Shown here: positions 6,315 through 13,880 of the stretch, in pieces
How the letters are laid out: each line of letters opens with the position of its first letter
Position numbering within the stretch: position 1 is the first letter of the stretch
DNA from: Ruminococcaceae bacterium UBA945
GTDB taxonomy: Bacteria > Bacillota > Clostridia > Oscillospirales > Acutalibacteraceae
DNA length: 15,180 bases
Direction: 5' to 3'
NCBI GenBank assembly: GCA_002293315.1
Contig: DBCZ01000056.1
Location: 1 to 15,180, forward strand
Program-made: the position numbers and the translations under genes
Notes under the pieces: model-generated
The model's database searches: none
Told to the model about the DNA's origin: nothing
The model's input: only the letters and a program-made list of their open reading frames with translations

Positions 6315-7910
6315 CTATTCCTCCGGCCCTGTGCTGACGATGAGCGTTATCTGGGAGCCGAATTCCACGGAATCCCCCGCCGCGTAGTCCTTATAAGCGA
6401 TAACTGAGCCGAGTGCGATGTCATTGCTGCTTTGGTCTTCCTTGATGATTATGAAGCCGTTTTCCTCCAAAACCTGCGAGAGCTCGACGAACGTCATGCC
6501 GCTGATTTCAGGAAGCGTGCGCATGGCGCTTCCGCGGCTGACCGTGACGACGATTGTGTTATCCTCCGGGAAAGGCTCGCCCGCCATCGGGTTCTGGCTG
6601 ATTATATTCCCCTGCGAAACAGTGGAGCTGAATTCGTTCGCCACCACATTGATTTTGAAGCTATACCGACCGCTTGCCACCCTCTCCTGCCACTCATCTA
6701 TGCTCTCGCCGAGCATATCGGGCACGCCCGCGGTGACGCTTGAGCTGGCCTCGCTTGTGAAAAGCGCGAAAATATCATCGAAGCTCATGTTGGAATCCCT
6801 GAGCCAAACTGACGCGATGATAATCAGCGCCACCAGCGTGATGACGCAGGTGCCTATCAGCCATACAAACGGCGGCAGGCCTCTATTTTGCGGGCTTCTT
6901 GATTCCATTGAGGGGAGCCTTCTGATTGCACCGGTGTTGATGGCCTCCGTGTAGCTCTGCGTCGGCGCTTCAAACTGCGCGCGCAGGCTCTCAAACGTGG
7001 AAACCCTGTTTTCCTGCTTGACCTGAAGCGAATTGGCGAGCGCGGAGATAGCATAGGGAGGGATATCCGCCAAATGCTCTTTGGAAATCATGAGGCGCTC
7101 GTCACGCAGGCGCTTAGGCGCCTCCGCCGGCAGCTGACCGCACAGGGCGAACATCAGCGTTGCACCGAAGCCGTAGACATCGGTGATTTCACTGCAAACA
7201 CCGTTCTTACTATATTGCTCCAGAGCCGCCGCGCCGGGAGAAAGCTCTTCAATCAGCGGCGTGCCGACATGGCGTATGGCGGGAATGCAGAAGCCAGTTA
7301 TAAGCAGGCTGCCGTCAGACGTGACACGGATGGTTTCCGGGGAGATGCCGAGATGTGAGATGCCGAGCGAATTCATAAGGCCCAGCGCGGTGAGAATCGG
7401 CTGGAAAACATGGTGAGCCTGATTCCAGTTCATACTGCCGTTAGCTGTTACATAGTTCCGAAGCGAGATGGTCTGATTGTATTCATACACGACATATGCC
7501 GTGAGGTTTTCTTCAAAAATTGCGTTAATCGTCGCCACGACAGAGATTTCCTTCATTCTGCTGACATTCTTTGAAAGATTGATGAAATCACTGAGATAAC
7601 GGCTGAAAGCCGCCTCATGGCCGGACATCGCGTGGACGGAGTTATCCTCCTCGCGCCGTGATATTGAAACGGGGAAAAACTCGCGTACCTCAACGATTTT
7701 CCGCTTTGAGCTGTCAAAGGCGGCATAGGTTATCCCCTCGCCGTTCATGGATTTGGCTCTGCCAATCACATATCTTTCATCAAGAAGGGTTTCATAGGGT
7801 AAAGCTTCTGATGCCTGTGCTTTCCGGTTATCATAGCCGCAGTGAGGGCAAAGCGAATCAGCCTCTGCCGGTATATCAGCAAAGCAGTTCACGCACAGCC
7901 TATTCGCCAA
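6315..7910 (-). CDS. membrane-anchored zinc-ribbon pseudokinase with two PASTA domains
   Basis: I chose the TTG start at 7910 because GAGGAGG lies 8 nt upstream; a GTG at 7934 would add eight residues but has no ribosome binding site. The 531-aa product has a zinc ribbon (C6, C9, C21, C24), a protein-kinase-like fold (about 45-315), one transmembrane segment (348-370) and two extracellular PASTA repeats (about 396-460 and 465-528). PASTA kinases such as PrkC/PknB sense muropeptides or lipid II. Here the kinase motifs look dead: the VAVKEYFP position reads VEVREFFP (Lys to R76), HRDxxPxN reads HLGISPETI (Asp to G188, Asn to T193), and DFG reads TGF (T205). The fold is still recognisable from the partial glycine loop and SEITDVYGFGATL. 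It likely signals by binding rather than phosphotransfer (inference). The WYL gene follows. Confidence 0.88.
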   Translation of the reverse strand: MANRLCVNCFADIPAEADSLCPHCGYDNRKAQASEALPYETLLDERYVIGRAKSMNGEGITYAAFDSSKRKIVEVREFFPVSISRREEDNSVHAMSGHEAAFSRYLSDFINLSKNVSRMKEISVVATINAIFEENLTAYVVYEYNQTISLRNYVTANGSMNWNQAHHVFQPILTALGLMNSLGISHLGISPETIRVTSDGSLLITGFCIPAIRHVGTPLIEELSPGAAALEQYSKNGVCSEITDVYGFGATLMFALCGQLPAEAPKRLRDERLMISKEHLADIPPYAISALANSLQVKQENRVSTFESLRAQFEAPTQSYTEAINTGAIRRLPSMESRSPQNRGLPPFVWLIGTCVITLVALIIIASVWLRDSNMSFDDIFALFTSEASSSVTAGVPDMLGESIDEWQERVASGRYSFKINVVANEFSSTVSQGNIISQNPMAGEPFPEDNTIVVTVSRGSAMRTLPEISGMTFVELSQVLEENGFIIIKEDQSSNDIALGSVIAYKDYAAGDSVEFGSQITLIVSTGPEE

Positions 7911-7939
7911 GCTTCTCACCTCCTCAAAAATCACATATT

Positions 7940-7968
7940 ATTGTATCACAGATAAGGGAAGTTGACAA
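7940..7968 (-). promoter_or_regulatory. promoter of the pseudokinase-WYL operon, -35 box inside a repeat copy
   Basis: Read on the minus strand, TTGTCA (7963-7968) and TACAAT (7940-7945) are separated by 17 bp and lie about 30 bp before the TTG start. The -35 box falls inside repeat-family sequence of copy IV. Confidence 0.65.
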
Positions 7969-8056
7969 TTGATAACGTAAAAGAGCAGCTGACAGCGGAG
8001 AGTGGATAGTCAAACGTAAATAACTATATCTCACCACTACTCAATATCAACTGCTC
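7954..8056. repeat. inverted-repeat family copy IV, upstream of the pseudokinase gene
   Basis: A repeat-like arm beginning AAGGGAAGTTGACAATTGAT at 7954 is followed by an inverted pair GAGCAGCTGA (7983-7992) and TCAACTGCTC (8047-8056). An inner GTGGATAGT-like segment faces ACTATATCTCACCAC. It is more degenerate than copies I and II. It fills most of the gap between the end of the fba operon and the pseudokinase promoter, and its palindrome might end the fba transcript, though no T-run is obvious. Confidence 0.6.
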
Positions 8057-8084
8057 CATACAGAAAACAAATTCAGATTAACCT

Positions 8085-8717
8085 TCACTCTGCGGCAAGC
8101 ACCGCACGAGCGGCTTTTTCAGGTCGGAAAAACTCGCCGAACTCAAGGAAAACCGAGCACGCAACAAGGAAAAAGCTTCTTGCCAGCGTCAGCGACCAGT
8201 CGTTGAGGCCGAGAAGATAATCACTGTAAGATTCCGTAGTTGCGGAGGTAGCGACGTTCACCATAATCACAAAGAGAGCCGTCACCGACACCGCAAGCAT
8301 CACAACGGTTTTGCTTGTGATTACCCTCGCAGCGAAAAGCACTAGGATAATCAGCATCACGATGCAGAATATCCCCTGCGCATATAAAACCCCCGTGAAA
8401 CGGGAAAACTTCTGCTCTGTGTGCCTGAGGCCCGAGAAAAACGGGAAGCTTTCATACAGAAGCGAGGTGAAAAATAAGATTATACCCGTAAGCGCTAAAT
8501 CCCGCTTTCGTGAAAGCAGCATGCAAACAAACGCGGCGGCGTACAGCAGAAGCACAAAAACTGCACCTGCAGTGTCGCCGAGATTCCCCGTGAATGCCGC
8601 CATCTCTCTATTGAAGAAGGAGAAAAGCTTTGCTGTAATCCCCGCACAGAGCATGCAGATAATCACTCTGTGAGTCGCTTCGTTTATTAAGTGTGTAGAT
8701 TCGTTTTGATTCTTCAT
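8085..8717 (-). CDS. hypothetical six-helix membrane protein
   Basis: I do not recognise a family. The 210-aa product is very hydrophobic, with likely membrane segments near residues 18-36, 48-66, 72-92, 107-131, 135-156 and 170-190. A polar stretch (RHTEQKFSR, about 96-104) lies between the third and fourth segments. The ATG shares one base with the fba stop codon (TAATG), so translation is probably coupled to fba and the two are in one transcript. There is no evident catalytic motif. A role connected to aldolase or sugar metabolism is possible only by context. Confidence 0.8.
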   Translation of the reverse strand: MKNQNESTHLINEATHRVIICMLCAGITAKLFSFFNREMAAFTGNLGDTAGAVFVLLLYAAAFVCMLLSRKRDLALTGIILFFTSLLYESFPFFSGLRHTEQKFSRFTGVLYAQGIFCIVMLIILVLFAARVITSKTVVMLAVSVTALFVIMVNVATSATTESYSDYLLGLNDWSLTLARSFFLVACSVFLEFGEFFRPEKAARAVLAAE

Positions 8718-9592
8718 TATGCCTTGCCTACCGAGCCGAACAGCTCGAGTTTTTCTTTGACCGTGGCTTTAATCGCCTCATAGCCCGGGTTGAGAAGCTT
8801 TCTCGGGTCAAAGCCCTTGCCCTCTCTGTCTTTGCCGGCTTCGATGTACTTGCGCGTGGCCTCGGCAAAAGAGAGCTGGCACTCTGTGTTGACGTTTATC
8901 TTGGAGACGCCGAGCGAAATGGATTCTTTTATCATATCTGCGGGTATGCCTGTGCCGCCGTGAAGAACAAGCGGCATTGTGCCCGTGAGCTCCTGAATCT
9001 TCGCGAGAACCTCAAAATTGAGACCCGTCCAGTTTGGCGGATAGACGCCGTGGATATTGCCTATGCCCGCGGCGAGCATCGTCACGCCGAGGTCTGCAAT
9101 CTTTTTGCACTCTTCGGGGTCTGCGACCTCTCCGCCGCCGATAACGCCGTCTTCCTCGCCGCCGATTGAGCCGACCTCGGCCTCGACCGAAACGCCCTTA
9201 GCGTAGGCCAGAGCGACGATTTCTTTCGTCTTCTCGATATTCTCCTCAATGCCGTAATGCGAGCCGTCAAACATGATGGATGAGAAGCCGTCGGCGAGCG
9301 CCTGCTTGGCGCCTTCATATGAACCGTGGTCAAGATGAAGTGCGACGGGAACTGTAATGCCGAGAGTTTTCATCATTGCGGTGGTCATGGCTGTGACTGT
9401 GTTGAAGCCGCACATATACTTGCCTGCGCCCTCAGAAACGCCGAGAATGATGGGAGACTGAAGCTCCTGAACCGTCGTGAGGACGGCCTTGGTCCATTCA
9501 AGATTATTGATGTTAATCTGGGCGACAGCATACTTTCCCGCCTTCGCCTTTGTGAGCATTTCCTGCGCAGAAACTAATTTGATGTCAGACAT
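8717..9592 (-). CDS. fba: class II fructose-bisphosphate aldolase
   Basis: This zinc enzyme splits fructose 1,6-bisphosphate to dihydroxyacetone phosphate and glyceraldehyde 3-phosphate in glycolysis, and runs in reverse in gluconeogenesis. The catalytic Asp88 and zinc His89 are in ALHLDHG; E139 is in VEAEVGSIGGEEDG; His181 is in GIGNIHGVYP; His211 is in VLHGGTG; and the phosphate-binding KINVNTE follows. At 291 aa it has the usual length of the GatY/KbaY/FbaA-type class II group. GGAGGG precedes the ATG, and a near-consensus promoter lies upstream. A tagatose-bisphosphate or related aldolase is a possible alternative substrate class, but the gram-positive FbaA-like motifs favour the glycolytic enzyme. 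Confidence 0.95.
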   Translation of the reverse strand: MSDIKLVSAQEMLTKAKAGKYAVAQININNLEWTKAVLTTVQELQSPIILGVSEGAGKYMCGFNTVTAMTTAMMKTLGITVPVALHLDHGSYEGAKQALADGFSSIMFDGSHYGIEENIEKTKEIVALAYAKGVSVEAEVGSIGGEEDGVIGGGEVADPEECKKIADLGVTMLAAGIGNIHGVYPPNWTGLNFEVLAKIQELTGTMPLVLHGGTGIPADMIKESISLGVSKINVNTECQLSFAEATRKYIEAGKDREGKGFDPRKLLNPGYEAIKATVKEKLELFGSVGKA

Positions 9593-9620
9593 GTTAACCC
9601 TCCAGAATTTTTATGTCCTA

Positions 9621-9649
9621 ATTATAGTTGATTAGCAGTAAAAATGCAA
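9621..9649 (-). promoter_or_regulatory. promoter of fba
   Basis: On the minus strand TTGCAT (9644-9649) and a perfect TATAAT (9621-9626) are 17 bp apart, about 30 bp before the ATG. It is back to back with the copA promoter. Confidence 0.85.
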
Positions 9650-9679
9650 TGGAGAATTACTTCGATGCGAAGAAATTGC

Positions 9680-9708
9680 TTGCATTATTGCAGGCGGGCA
9701 TATATAAT
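9680..9708 (+). promoter_or_regulatory. promoter of copA, with a dyad over the start site
   Basis: TTGCAT (9680-9685) and TATAAT (9703-9708) are separated by 17 bp. Directly after the -10 box, ATTGTT (9709-9714) faces AACAAT (9724-9729), a dyad that would cover the transcription start and could be an operator. No CsoR- or CopY-type operator sequence is recognisable. Confidence 0.8.
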
Positions 9709-9749
9709 ATTGTTAAGAAGCTAAACAATCATCTTCGAGAGGTTAGTAT

Positions 9750-12041
9750 ATGGCAAAAGAAAAGTTCCGCGTCTCAGGGATGTCATGCGCGGCATGCTCC
9801 GCTCATGTTGAGAAGGCTGTGCGTGCGGTTAAAGGCGTGCAGAGTGCCGACGTCAGCCTGCTGACGAACAGCATGGTCGTAGAATATGACAGCAGTGTGA
9901 GCGAAAATGATATTATTAAGGCTGTGAAAAAGAGCGGGTACGGCGCTTCTTCCGCCGAGAGCAAGAGTGATTCCGGCGAAGATACCGGCGGCTCGGCTTC
10001 TGATGAGATAAAATCGCTGAAGCTGCGCTTTATCGTCTCGCTTTGCTCTCTTGTGCCGCTGATGTATGTTGCGATGTATCATATGCTAAATATGTGGTTC
10101 GGGCTTCCGATACCGCCTTTTATGATGGAGTTCTTCCATGGCAGCGAGAATGCGCTGACCTTCTGCCTTGTACAGCTTCTGCTTCTCCTCCCCATCATAT
10201 TTGCAAATCAAAAGTATTTCACGCGCGGATATAAAAGTCTCTTCCGCGGCGCGCCGAACATGGACACGCTGATAGCACTCGGCTCTTCGGCAGCGGTATT
10301 TTATGGAATTTTCGCAATGTTCAGAATCGGTTACGGACTCGGGCACGGAGATATGGAGCTTGTGGCGCGATACAGCATGGACGTATACTTTGAATCCGCC
10401 GGCACGATTCTCACATTGATTACGCTCGGCAAATTCTTTGAGGCGCGCTCAAAGGGGCGCACAGGCGACGCTATACGCAGGCTTGTGAATCTCACGCCCA
10501 AGACGGCGACTGTCCGCCGCGGCGAGGAGGAAATCGAGGTGCTTGTAAGCGACATCGAGGTTGGCGATACCGTCATCGTGAAGCCGGGTGTGGCTATACC
10601 CGTGGACGGCGTGATAACGAGCGGCGGCGGCAGCGTTGATGAGTCCGCAATCACCGGAGAGAGCCTTCCGGCAGAAAAGAACATCGGAGACGCCGTTATC
10701 TCCGCAACCATGAATTTGAGCGGATACATCGAGCTTGAGGCGCGGAAGGTCGGTGACGACACGACAATCGCACAAATTGTAAAGCTGGTCGAGGTGGCCG
10801 CTTCAAGCAAGGCACCTATTTCACGCCTCGCCGATAAAATCTCCGGCTTATTTGTGCCGATAGTCATCGCGATTGCGGTAATCTCCGCTGTAGTTTGGTT
10901 AATCGTCGGGCAGAGTGCGGAGTTTGCACTTTCCGTCGGCATAGCAGTGCTGGTCATCTCCTGCCCGTGCGCACTGGGGCTTGCGACACCCGTGGCGATT
11001 ATGGTGGGCACGGGAAAGGCCGCTGAGAGCGGCGTGCTGATTAAATCCGGCGAGGCGCTGGAAATTGCGCATTCGGTGGACACGGTTGTGCTTGACAAGA
11101 CGGGCACGATAACCGAGGGCAAGCCCAAGGTTACTGATGTTATTCCATTAGGCATAAAAGAACCCGAGCTATTGGCTATTGCTTACTCACTTGAAAAGCA
11201 AAGCGAGCACCCGCTTGCCGCCACGATTGTGACCTATGCGCAGGAAAACAACGCGGCTGAATTGGCAGCGAGTGATTTTAAGGCGGAGTTCGGCAAAGGC
11301 GTTTCTGCAAAGGTTGACGGCAAAGCGTATTTCGCCGGGAATTTGGCATACATGAAATCCATAGGAGAATCTATCGGAATAGATACTCAAAGTGCTTCCG
11401 AGACAGTTGAGAGCTTTGCTGCCGAAGGCAAAACACCACTGTTTTTTTCTGACGGCAATAAGCTTCTCGGCGTGATTGCCGTCTCGGACACAGTGAAGCC
11501 GACCAGCGTGGAGGCAATCAGGCGTTTTCATAAGCTGAATATACGCACCGTCATGCTCACGGGAGACAACAGGCGAACTGCTGAGGCCATCAGGAAACAG
11601 GTGGGTATATCTGAAGCCATTTCAGAGGTGCTGCCGCAGGATAAGGAACAAAAAATCGCCGAGCTTCAGGCCGCGGGGCACAGGGTCGCGATGATTGGCG
11701 ACGGGATAAATGATTCGCCCGCCCTGATGAGAGCTGACGTGGGCATCGCGATCGGCGCGGGCTCTGACATAGCCATTGAGAGCGCGGACATAGTGCTTGT
11801 GAAGAGCGATTTACTTGACGCAGTGACGGCGATTCGGCTTAGCAAGGCCGTAATCCGCAATATCAAGCAGAATCTTTTTTGGGCGTTCATCTACAATATT
11901 ATCGGCATTCCGATAGCAGCGGGCGTGTTTTTCGCAGCGTTTGCGCTGAAGCTGGACCCGATGATAGGCGCGGTGGCAATGAGTCTGAGCAGTGTGTTCG
12001 TCGTGACAAACGCATTGAGATTAAAGCTTTTTAGGGCTTAG
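9750..12041 (+). CDS. copA: copper-translocating P-type ATPase (P1B-1)
   Basis: CopA pumps Cu(I) out of the cytoplasm using ATP. The 763-aa protein has one N-terminal heavy-metal-associated domain with GMSCAAC (C13, C16), the actuator motif TGES (302-305), the membrane metal site CPC (405-407), the phosphorylation motif DKTGT (D449), the P1B-specific His-Pro at H487, and the hinge GDGINDSP (from G650). The YN pair in helix 7 and MSLSS in helix 8 match copper rather than zinc or cadmium pumps. GAGAGG precedes the ATG. The phosphatase-fold gene begins 11 nt downstream. No CsoR, CueR or CopZ gene is adjacent, so the copper sensor must lie elsewhere. Confidence 0.95.
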   Translation: MAKEKFRVSGMSCAACSAHVEKAVRAVKGVQSADVSLLTNSMVVEYDSSVSENDIIKAVKKSGYGASSAESKSDSGEDTGGSASDEIKSLKLRFIVSLCSLVPLMYVAMYHMLNMWFGLPIPPFMMEFFHGSENALTFCLVQLLLLLPIIFANQKYFTRGYKSLFRGAPNMDTLIALGSSAAVFYGIFAMFRIGYGLGHGDMELVARYSMDVYFESAGTILTLITLGKFFEARSKGRTGDAIRRLVNLTPKTATVRRGEEEIEVLVSDIEVGDTVIVKPGVAIPVDGVITSGGGSVDESAITGESLPAEKNIGDAVISATMNLSGYIELEARKVGDDTTIAQIVKLVEVAASSKAPISRLADKISGLFVPIVIAIAVISAVVWLIVGQSAEFALSVGIAVLVISCPCALGLATPVAIMVGTGKAAESGVLIKSGEALEIAHSVDTVVLDKTGTITEGKPKVTDVIPLGIKEPELLAIAYSLEKQSEHPLAATIVTYAQENNAAELAASDFKAEFGKGVSAKVDGKAYFAGNLAYMKSIGESIGIDTQSASETVESFAAEGKTPLFFSDGNKLLGVIAVSDTVKPTSVEAIRRFHKLNIRTVMLTGDNRRTAEAIRKQVGISEAISEVLPQDKEQKIAELQAAGHRVAMIGDGINDSPALMRADVGIAIGAGSDIAIESADIVLVKSDLLDAVTAIRLSKAVIRNIKQNLFWAFIYNIIGIPIAAGVFFAAFALKLDPMIGAVAMSLSSVFVVTNALRLKLFRA

Positions 12042-12052
12042 AAGGAGGGCAT

Positions 12053-12574
12053 ATGATTTATCTTGTCAGGCAGGGAGAGACAGACTGGAATTTATTCGGC
12101 AGGTGCAACGGGAGCACCGAGACTTTTTTGAATCAGACAGGCATTAAGCAAGCTGAGGCACAGGCAGAAAGCTTGAAAGACATCATGTTTGACGCGTGCT
12201 TTTGCAGCCCGATGATTAGAACCCGCCAGACCTGTGAGCTTATCTATAAAGGCGAAATAAGCTTTGACGGCAGGCTTACGGAGATGCTTTGCGGCGAATT
12301 TGAGGGCATGGAGGAAAACACGGAAATGTGGAAGGAATTCTTCCGTGCGGCGGCAACCGGCAGCAGAGGCGTGGAAAAGCTTAATGATTTCATGGCGCGC
12401 TGCTTTGAGTTCTGCGATTTTGTCTGTAAGAGCTACGCCGGGAGGAATGTTCTGATTGTAACCCATGCCGCGAATATTCGCGCGATTGTTTACTGTTTCC
12501 TCGGCAAGCCGGAAAATTATGATTTCACCAAAACGCCGATAAAAAGCGGTGAGTTGATTACATTTGAGAACTAA
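12053..12574 (+). CDS. histidine phosphatase-fold protein with Gln in place of the catalytic His
   Basis: The 173-aa protein has the phosphoglycerate-mutase-like fold of the histidine phosphatase superfamily. The N-terminal signature reads LVRQGETDWN; the family norm is RHGE, in which the histidine forms the phosphohistidine intermediate. Here residue 7 is encoded by CAG. Other active-site elements remain: R6, R56/R58 in SPMIRTRQT and H138 in VTHAANIRA. The loss of the nucleophile suggests an inactive or repurposed protein, but a sequencing change (CAT/CAC to CAG) cannot be excluded from one read. AAGGAGGG lies just before the ATG. It follows copA by 11 nt and shares its transcript. Confidence 0.9.
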   Translation: MIYLVRQGETDWNLFGRCNGSTETFLNQTGIKQAEAQAESLKDIMFDACFCSPMIRTRQTCELIYKGEISFDGRLTEMLCGEFEGMEENTEMWKEFFRAAATGSRGVEKLNDFMARCFEFCDFVCKSYAGRNVLIVTHAANIRAIVYCFLGKPENYDFTKTPIKSGELITFEN

Positions 12575-12583
12575 CACGCATTA

Positions 12584-12636
12584 AAAAGACACGAAAGAGA
12601 GCTTACTTCAAGGAGCAAACCTCTTTCGTGCCTTTT
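12584..12636. terminator. bidirectional terminator between convergent genes
   Basis: A stem of about 16 bp pairs 12584-12599 with 12621-12636, with one mismatch that becomes a U.G pair on the minus strand. A-run and T-run edges allow it to serve both the copA operon and the opposing Nim-type gene. Confidence 0.8.
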
Positions 12637-12650
12637 GATTGAGAATATCT

Positions 12651-13118
12651 TTAATGTCTCTTCGCGGTCAGCTCAGTGACTTCGATTTTTATCACTGCTG
12701 TTTTCTCTACTGCTTTAGTGTCTATTTCAGCGTAATCCCTGCCTGTTATGCATTTGAGCATAACACGCAGAGCATGGGTCTTTTCCTCGATGTCTTCCAG
12801 AATTGCGGCTTTTCCCAAGCCGATAACGCTTTCATATTTATACGTCACGGCACAAGCGTTCTCGTTTTCGATGAGCTCATGGGCGCCGTCCATTTCAAAG
12901 CAAACATTCGGGTTTTTCCTGAGCAAATCTATCTTCTTGCCCTCTTGAGCACCATGAACATATATCGTAACGCTCTCCCCTGTTACTTCATAGCCGAAGT
13001 TCAGCGGAACGATATACGGCGAGCCGGCGTCAATCATTGCAAGGCGCAGAACCTCATATTTCTCAATTATGGCAAGCTTGTCGTTAAAATCCGCGATTTC
13101 GCGGTCTTTTCTTCTCAT
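12651..13118 (-). CDS. pyridoxamine 5'-phosphate oxidase-fold protein, Nim type
   Basis: The 155-aa product resembles the NimA/NimB group of flavin-binding split-barrel proteins: MRRKDREIADFN at the start, then SPYIVPLNFGYEV, YVHGAQEGKKIDLL and VCFEMDGAHEL. Nim proteins are linked to 5-nitroimidazole reduction and resistance in anaerobes, but many chromosomal relatives have no proven substrate, so resistance should not be assumed. I chose the ATG at 13118 because GGAGGGG lies 5 nt upstream and the family starts MRRKDRE; a longer frame to 13148 lacks support and would run into the promoter. It is monocistronic and convergent with the copA operon. Confidence 0.88.
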   Translation of the reverse strand: MRRKDREIADFNDKLAIIEKYEVLRLAMIDAGSPYIVPLNFGYEVTGESVTIYVHGAQEGKKIDLLRKNPNVCFEMDGAHELIENENACAVTYKYESVIGLGKAAILEDIEEKTHALRVMLKCITGRDYAEIDTKAVEKTAVIKIEVTELTAKRH

Positions 13119-13138
13119 TTTATCCCCTCCTTTGGGGA

Positions 13139-13167
13139 AGTATAGCATAATTGGCAGTCAGCGTCAA
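13139..13167 (-). promoter_or_regulatory. promoter of the Nim-type gene
   Basis: On the minus strand TTGACG (13162-13167) and TATACT (13139-13144) have a 17-bp spacer. A second TTGACGC sits 10 bp further upstream, making a short direct repeat. Confidence 0.8.
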
Positions 13168-13184
13168 ATTGCGTCAACTGATGA

Positions 13185-13213
13185 TTGCTTTCAAGACTTT
13201 CATATGCTAAAAT
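13185..13213 (+). promoter_or_regulatory. promoter of the lipoprotein-alkyltransferase operon
   Basis: TTGCTT (13185-13190) and TAAAAT (13208-13213) are 17 bp apart, about 38 bp before the chosen start codon. It is divergent from the Nim-type promoter. Confidence 0.7.
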
Positions 13214-13251
13214 ATATGGCAGAATTGACTACTTAGAAGATGAGGAGAAAA

Positions 13252-13866
13252 ATGAGGAAATTACTAAGTGCAGCGCTTATATGTCTTATATTGCTATGTA
13301 TGTCTGCTTGCTCAAGTGATGGTGATGTATCGGCAGACGAGGCCGTATTGAATGAAATCAAGCCGATTGTGTTAACGGACGAGCAAAATGAGGTTCTATC
13401 CATGCTCACGAATGCGAGGCAGGAGATTATGCTCTTTGATTACGCGACAGATGAGGAGTATGAGAGCTTGGAGTTCTGGGTGGAAGCCTATAAGGGCGGA
13501 AAGCTCGTGAGCCACCCTTCTAACCTTCTGCTCGAGGGTAATAAGCGACTTATGAGCGGGCGCTTCTCTGCTTCGATTACGCGCAGCAACGCGGGATATT
13601 GCTGGTCGCTGACCAACAGCATTGACGGCGGTCTGAGCATGCATTACGGTGAAACCGTGGGTGAGGACTATGCCTCGCTCTCAAGGGCTTTCGGCCCGAT
13701 TCTCTCCGCCGAAAAAATAGAGCGCGGCAAGGAGATTCTTCTCTATGCCTCGATTCACTCCGTCTCGGATATAGCGGTGGTTGATAATATTCAGCGGTAT
13801 TTGAGCGAGCCGGAGCTTTTGAATGACTGCCCGTTTTACTATTTTATCAAGTGCAGATTTGACTGA
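13252..13866 (+). CDS. hypothetical lipoprotein
   Basis: The 204-aa product (ATG at 13252, chosen because GAGGAG lies about 5 nt upstream; an ATG at 13240 adds four residues without a clear site) begins RKLLSAALICLILLCMSAC, a lipoprotein signal with Cys20 as the likely acylated residue. The mature domain (about 25-204) has no motif I recognise; it mixes acidic helices with strands such as YCWSLTNSI and ends KCRFD. It should be anchored outside the membrane. The small MGMT-type gene starts 14 nt after its stop, so they are cotranscribed, though no shared function is evident. Confidence 0.82.
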   Translation: MRKLLSAALICLILLCMSACSSDGDVSADEAVLNEIKPIVLTDEQNEVLSMLTNARQEIMLFDYATDEEYESLEFWVEAYKGGKLVSHPSNLLLEGNKRLMSGRFSASITRSNAGYCWSLTNSIDGGLSMHYGETVGEDYASLSRAFGPILSAEKIERGKEILLYASIHSVSDIAVVDNIQRYLSEPELLNDCPFYYFIKCRFD

Positions 13867-13880
13867 AACAAGGTGAAAAC

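Noticed and set aside
6418..6954. 178-codon plus-strand frame inside the PASTA gene
   Set aside because: Shadow of the minus-strand gene; no ribosome binding site and no family resemblance.
10331..11155. 274-codon open frame on the minus strand across copA
   Set aside because: Antisense to core ATPase motifs, Ser/Thr/Pro/Ile-rich low-quality translation, no start signals.
12651..13118. Calling the Nim-type gene an antibiotic-resistance gene
   Set aside because: The fold and start motif match, but chromosomal relatives are common and nothing here shows nitroimidazole activity or mobilisation.
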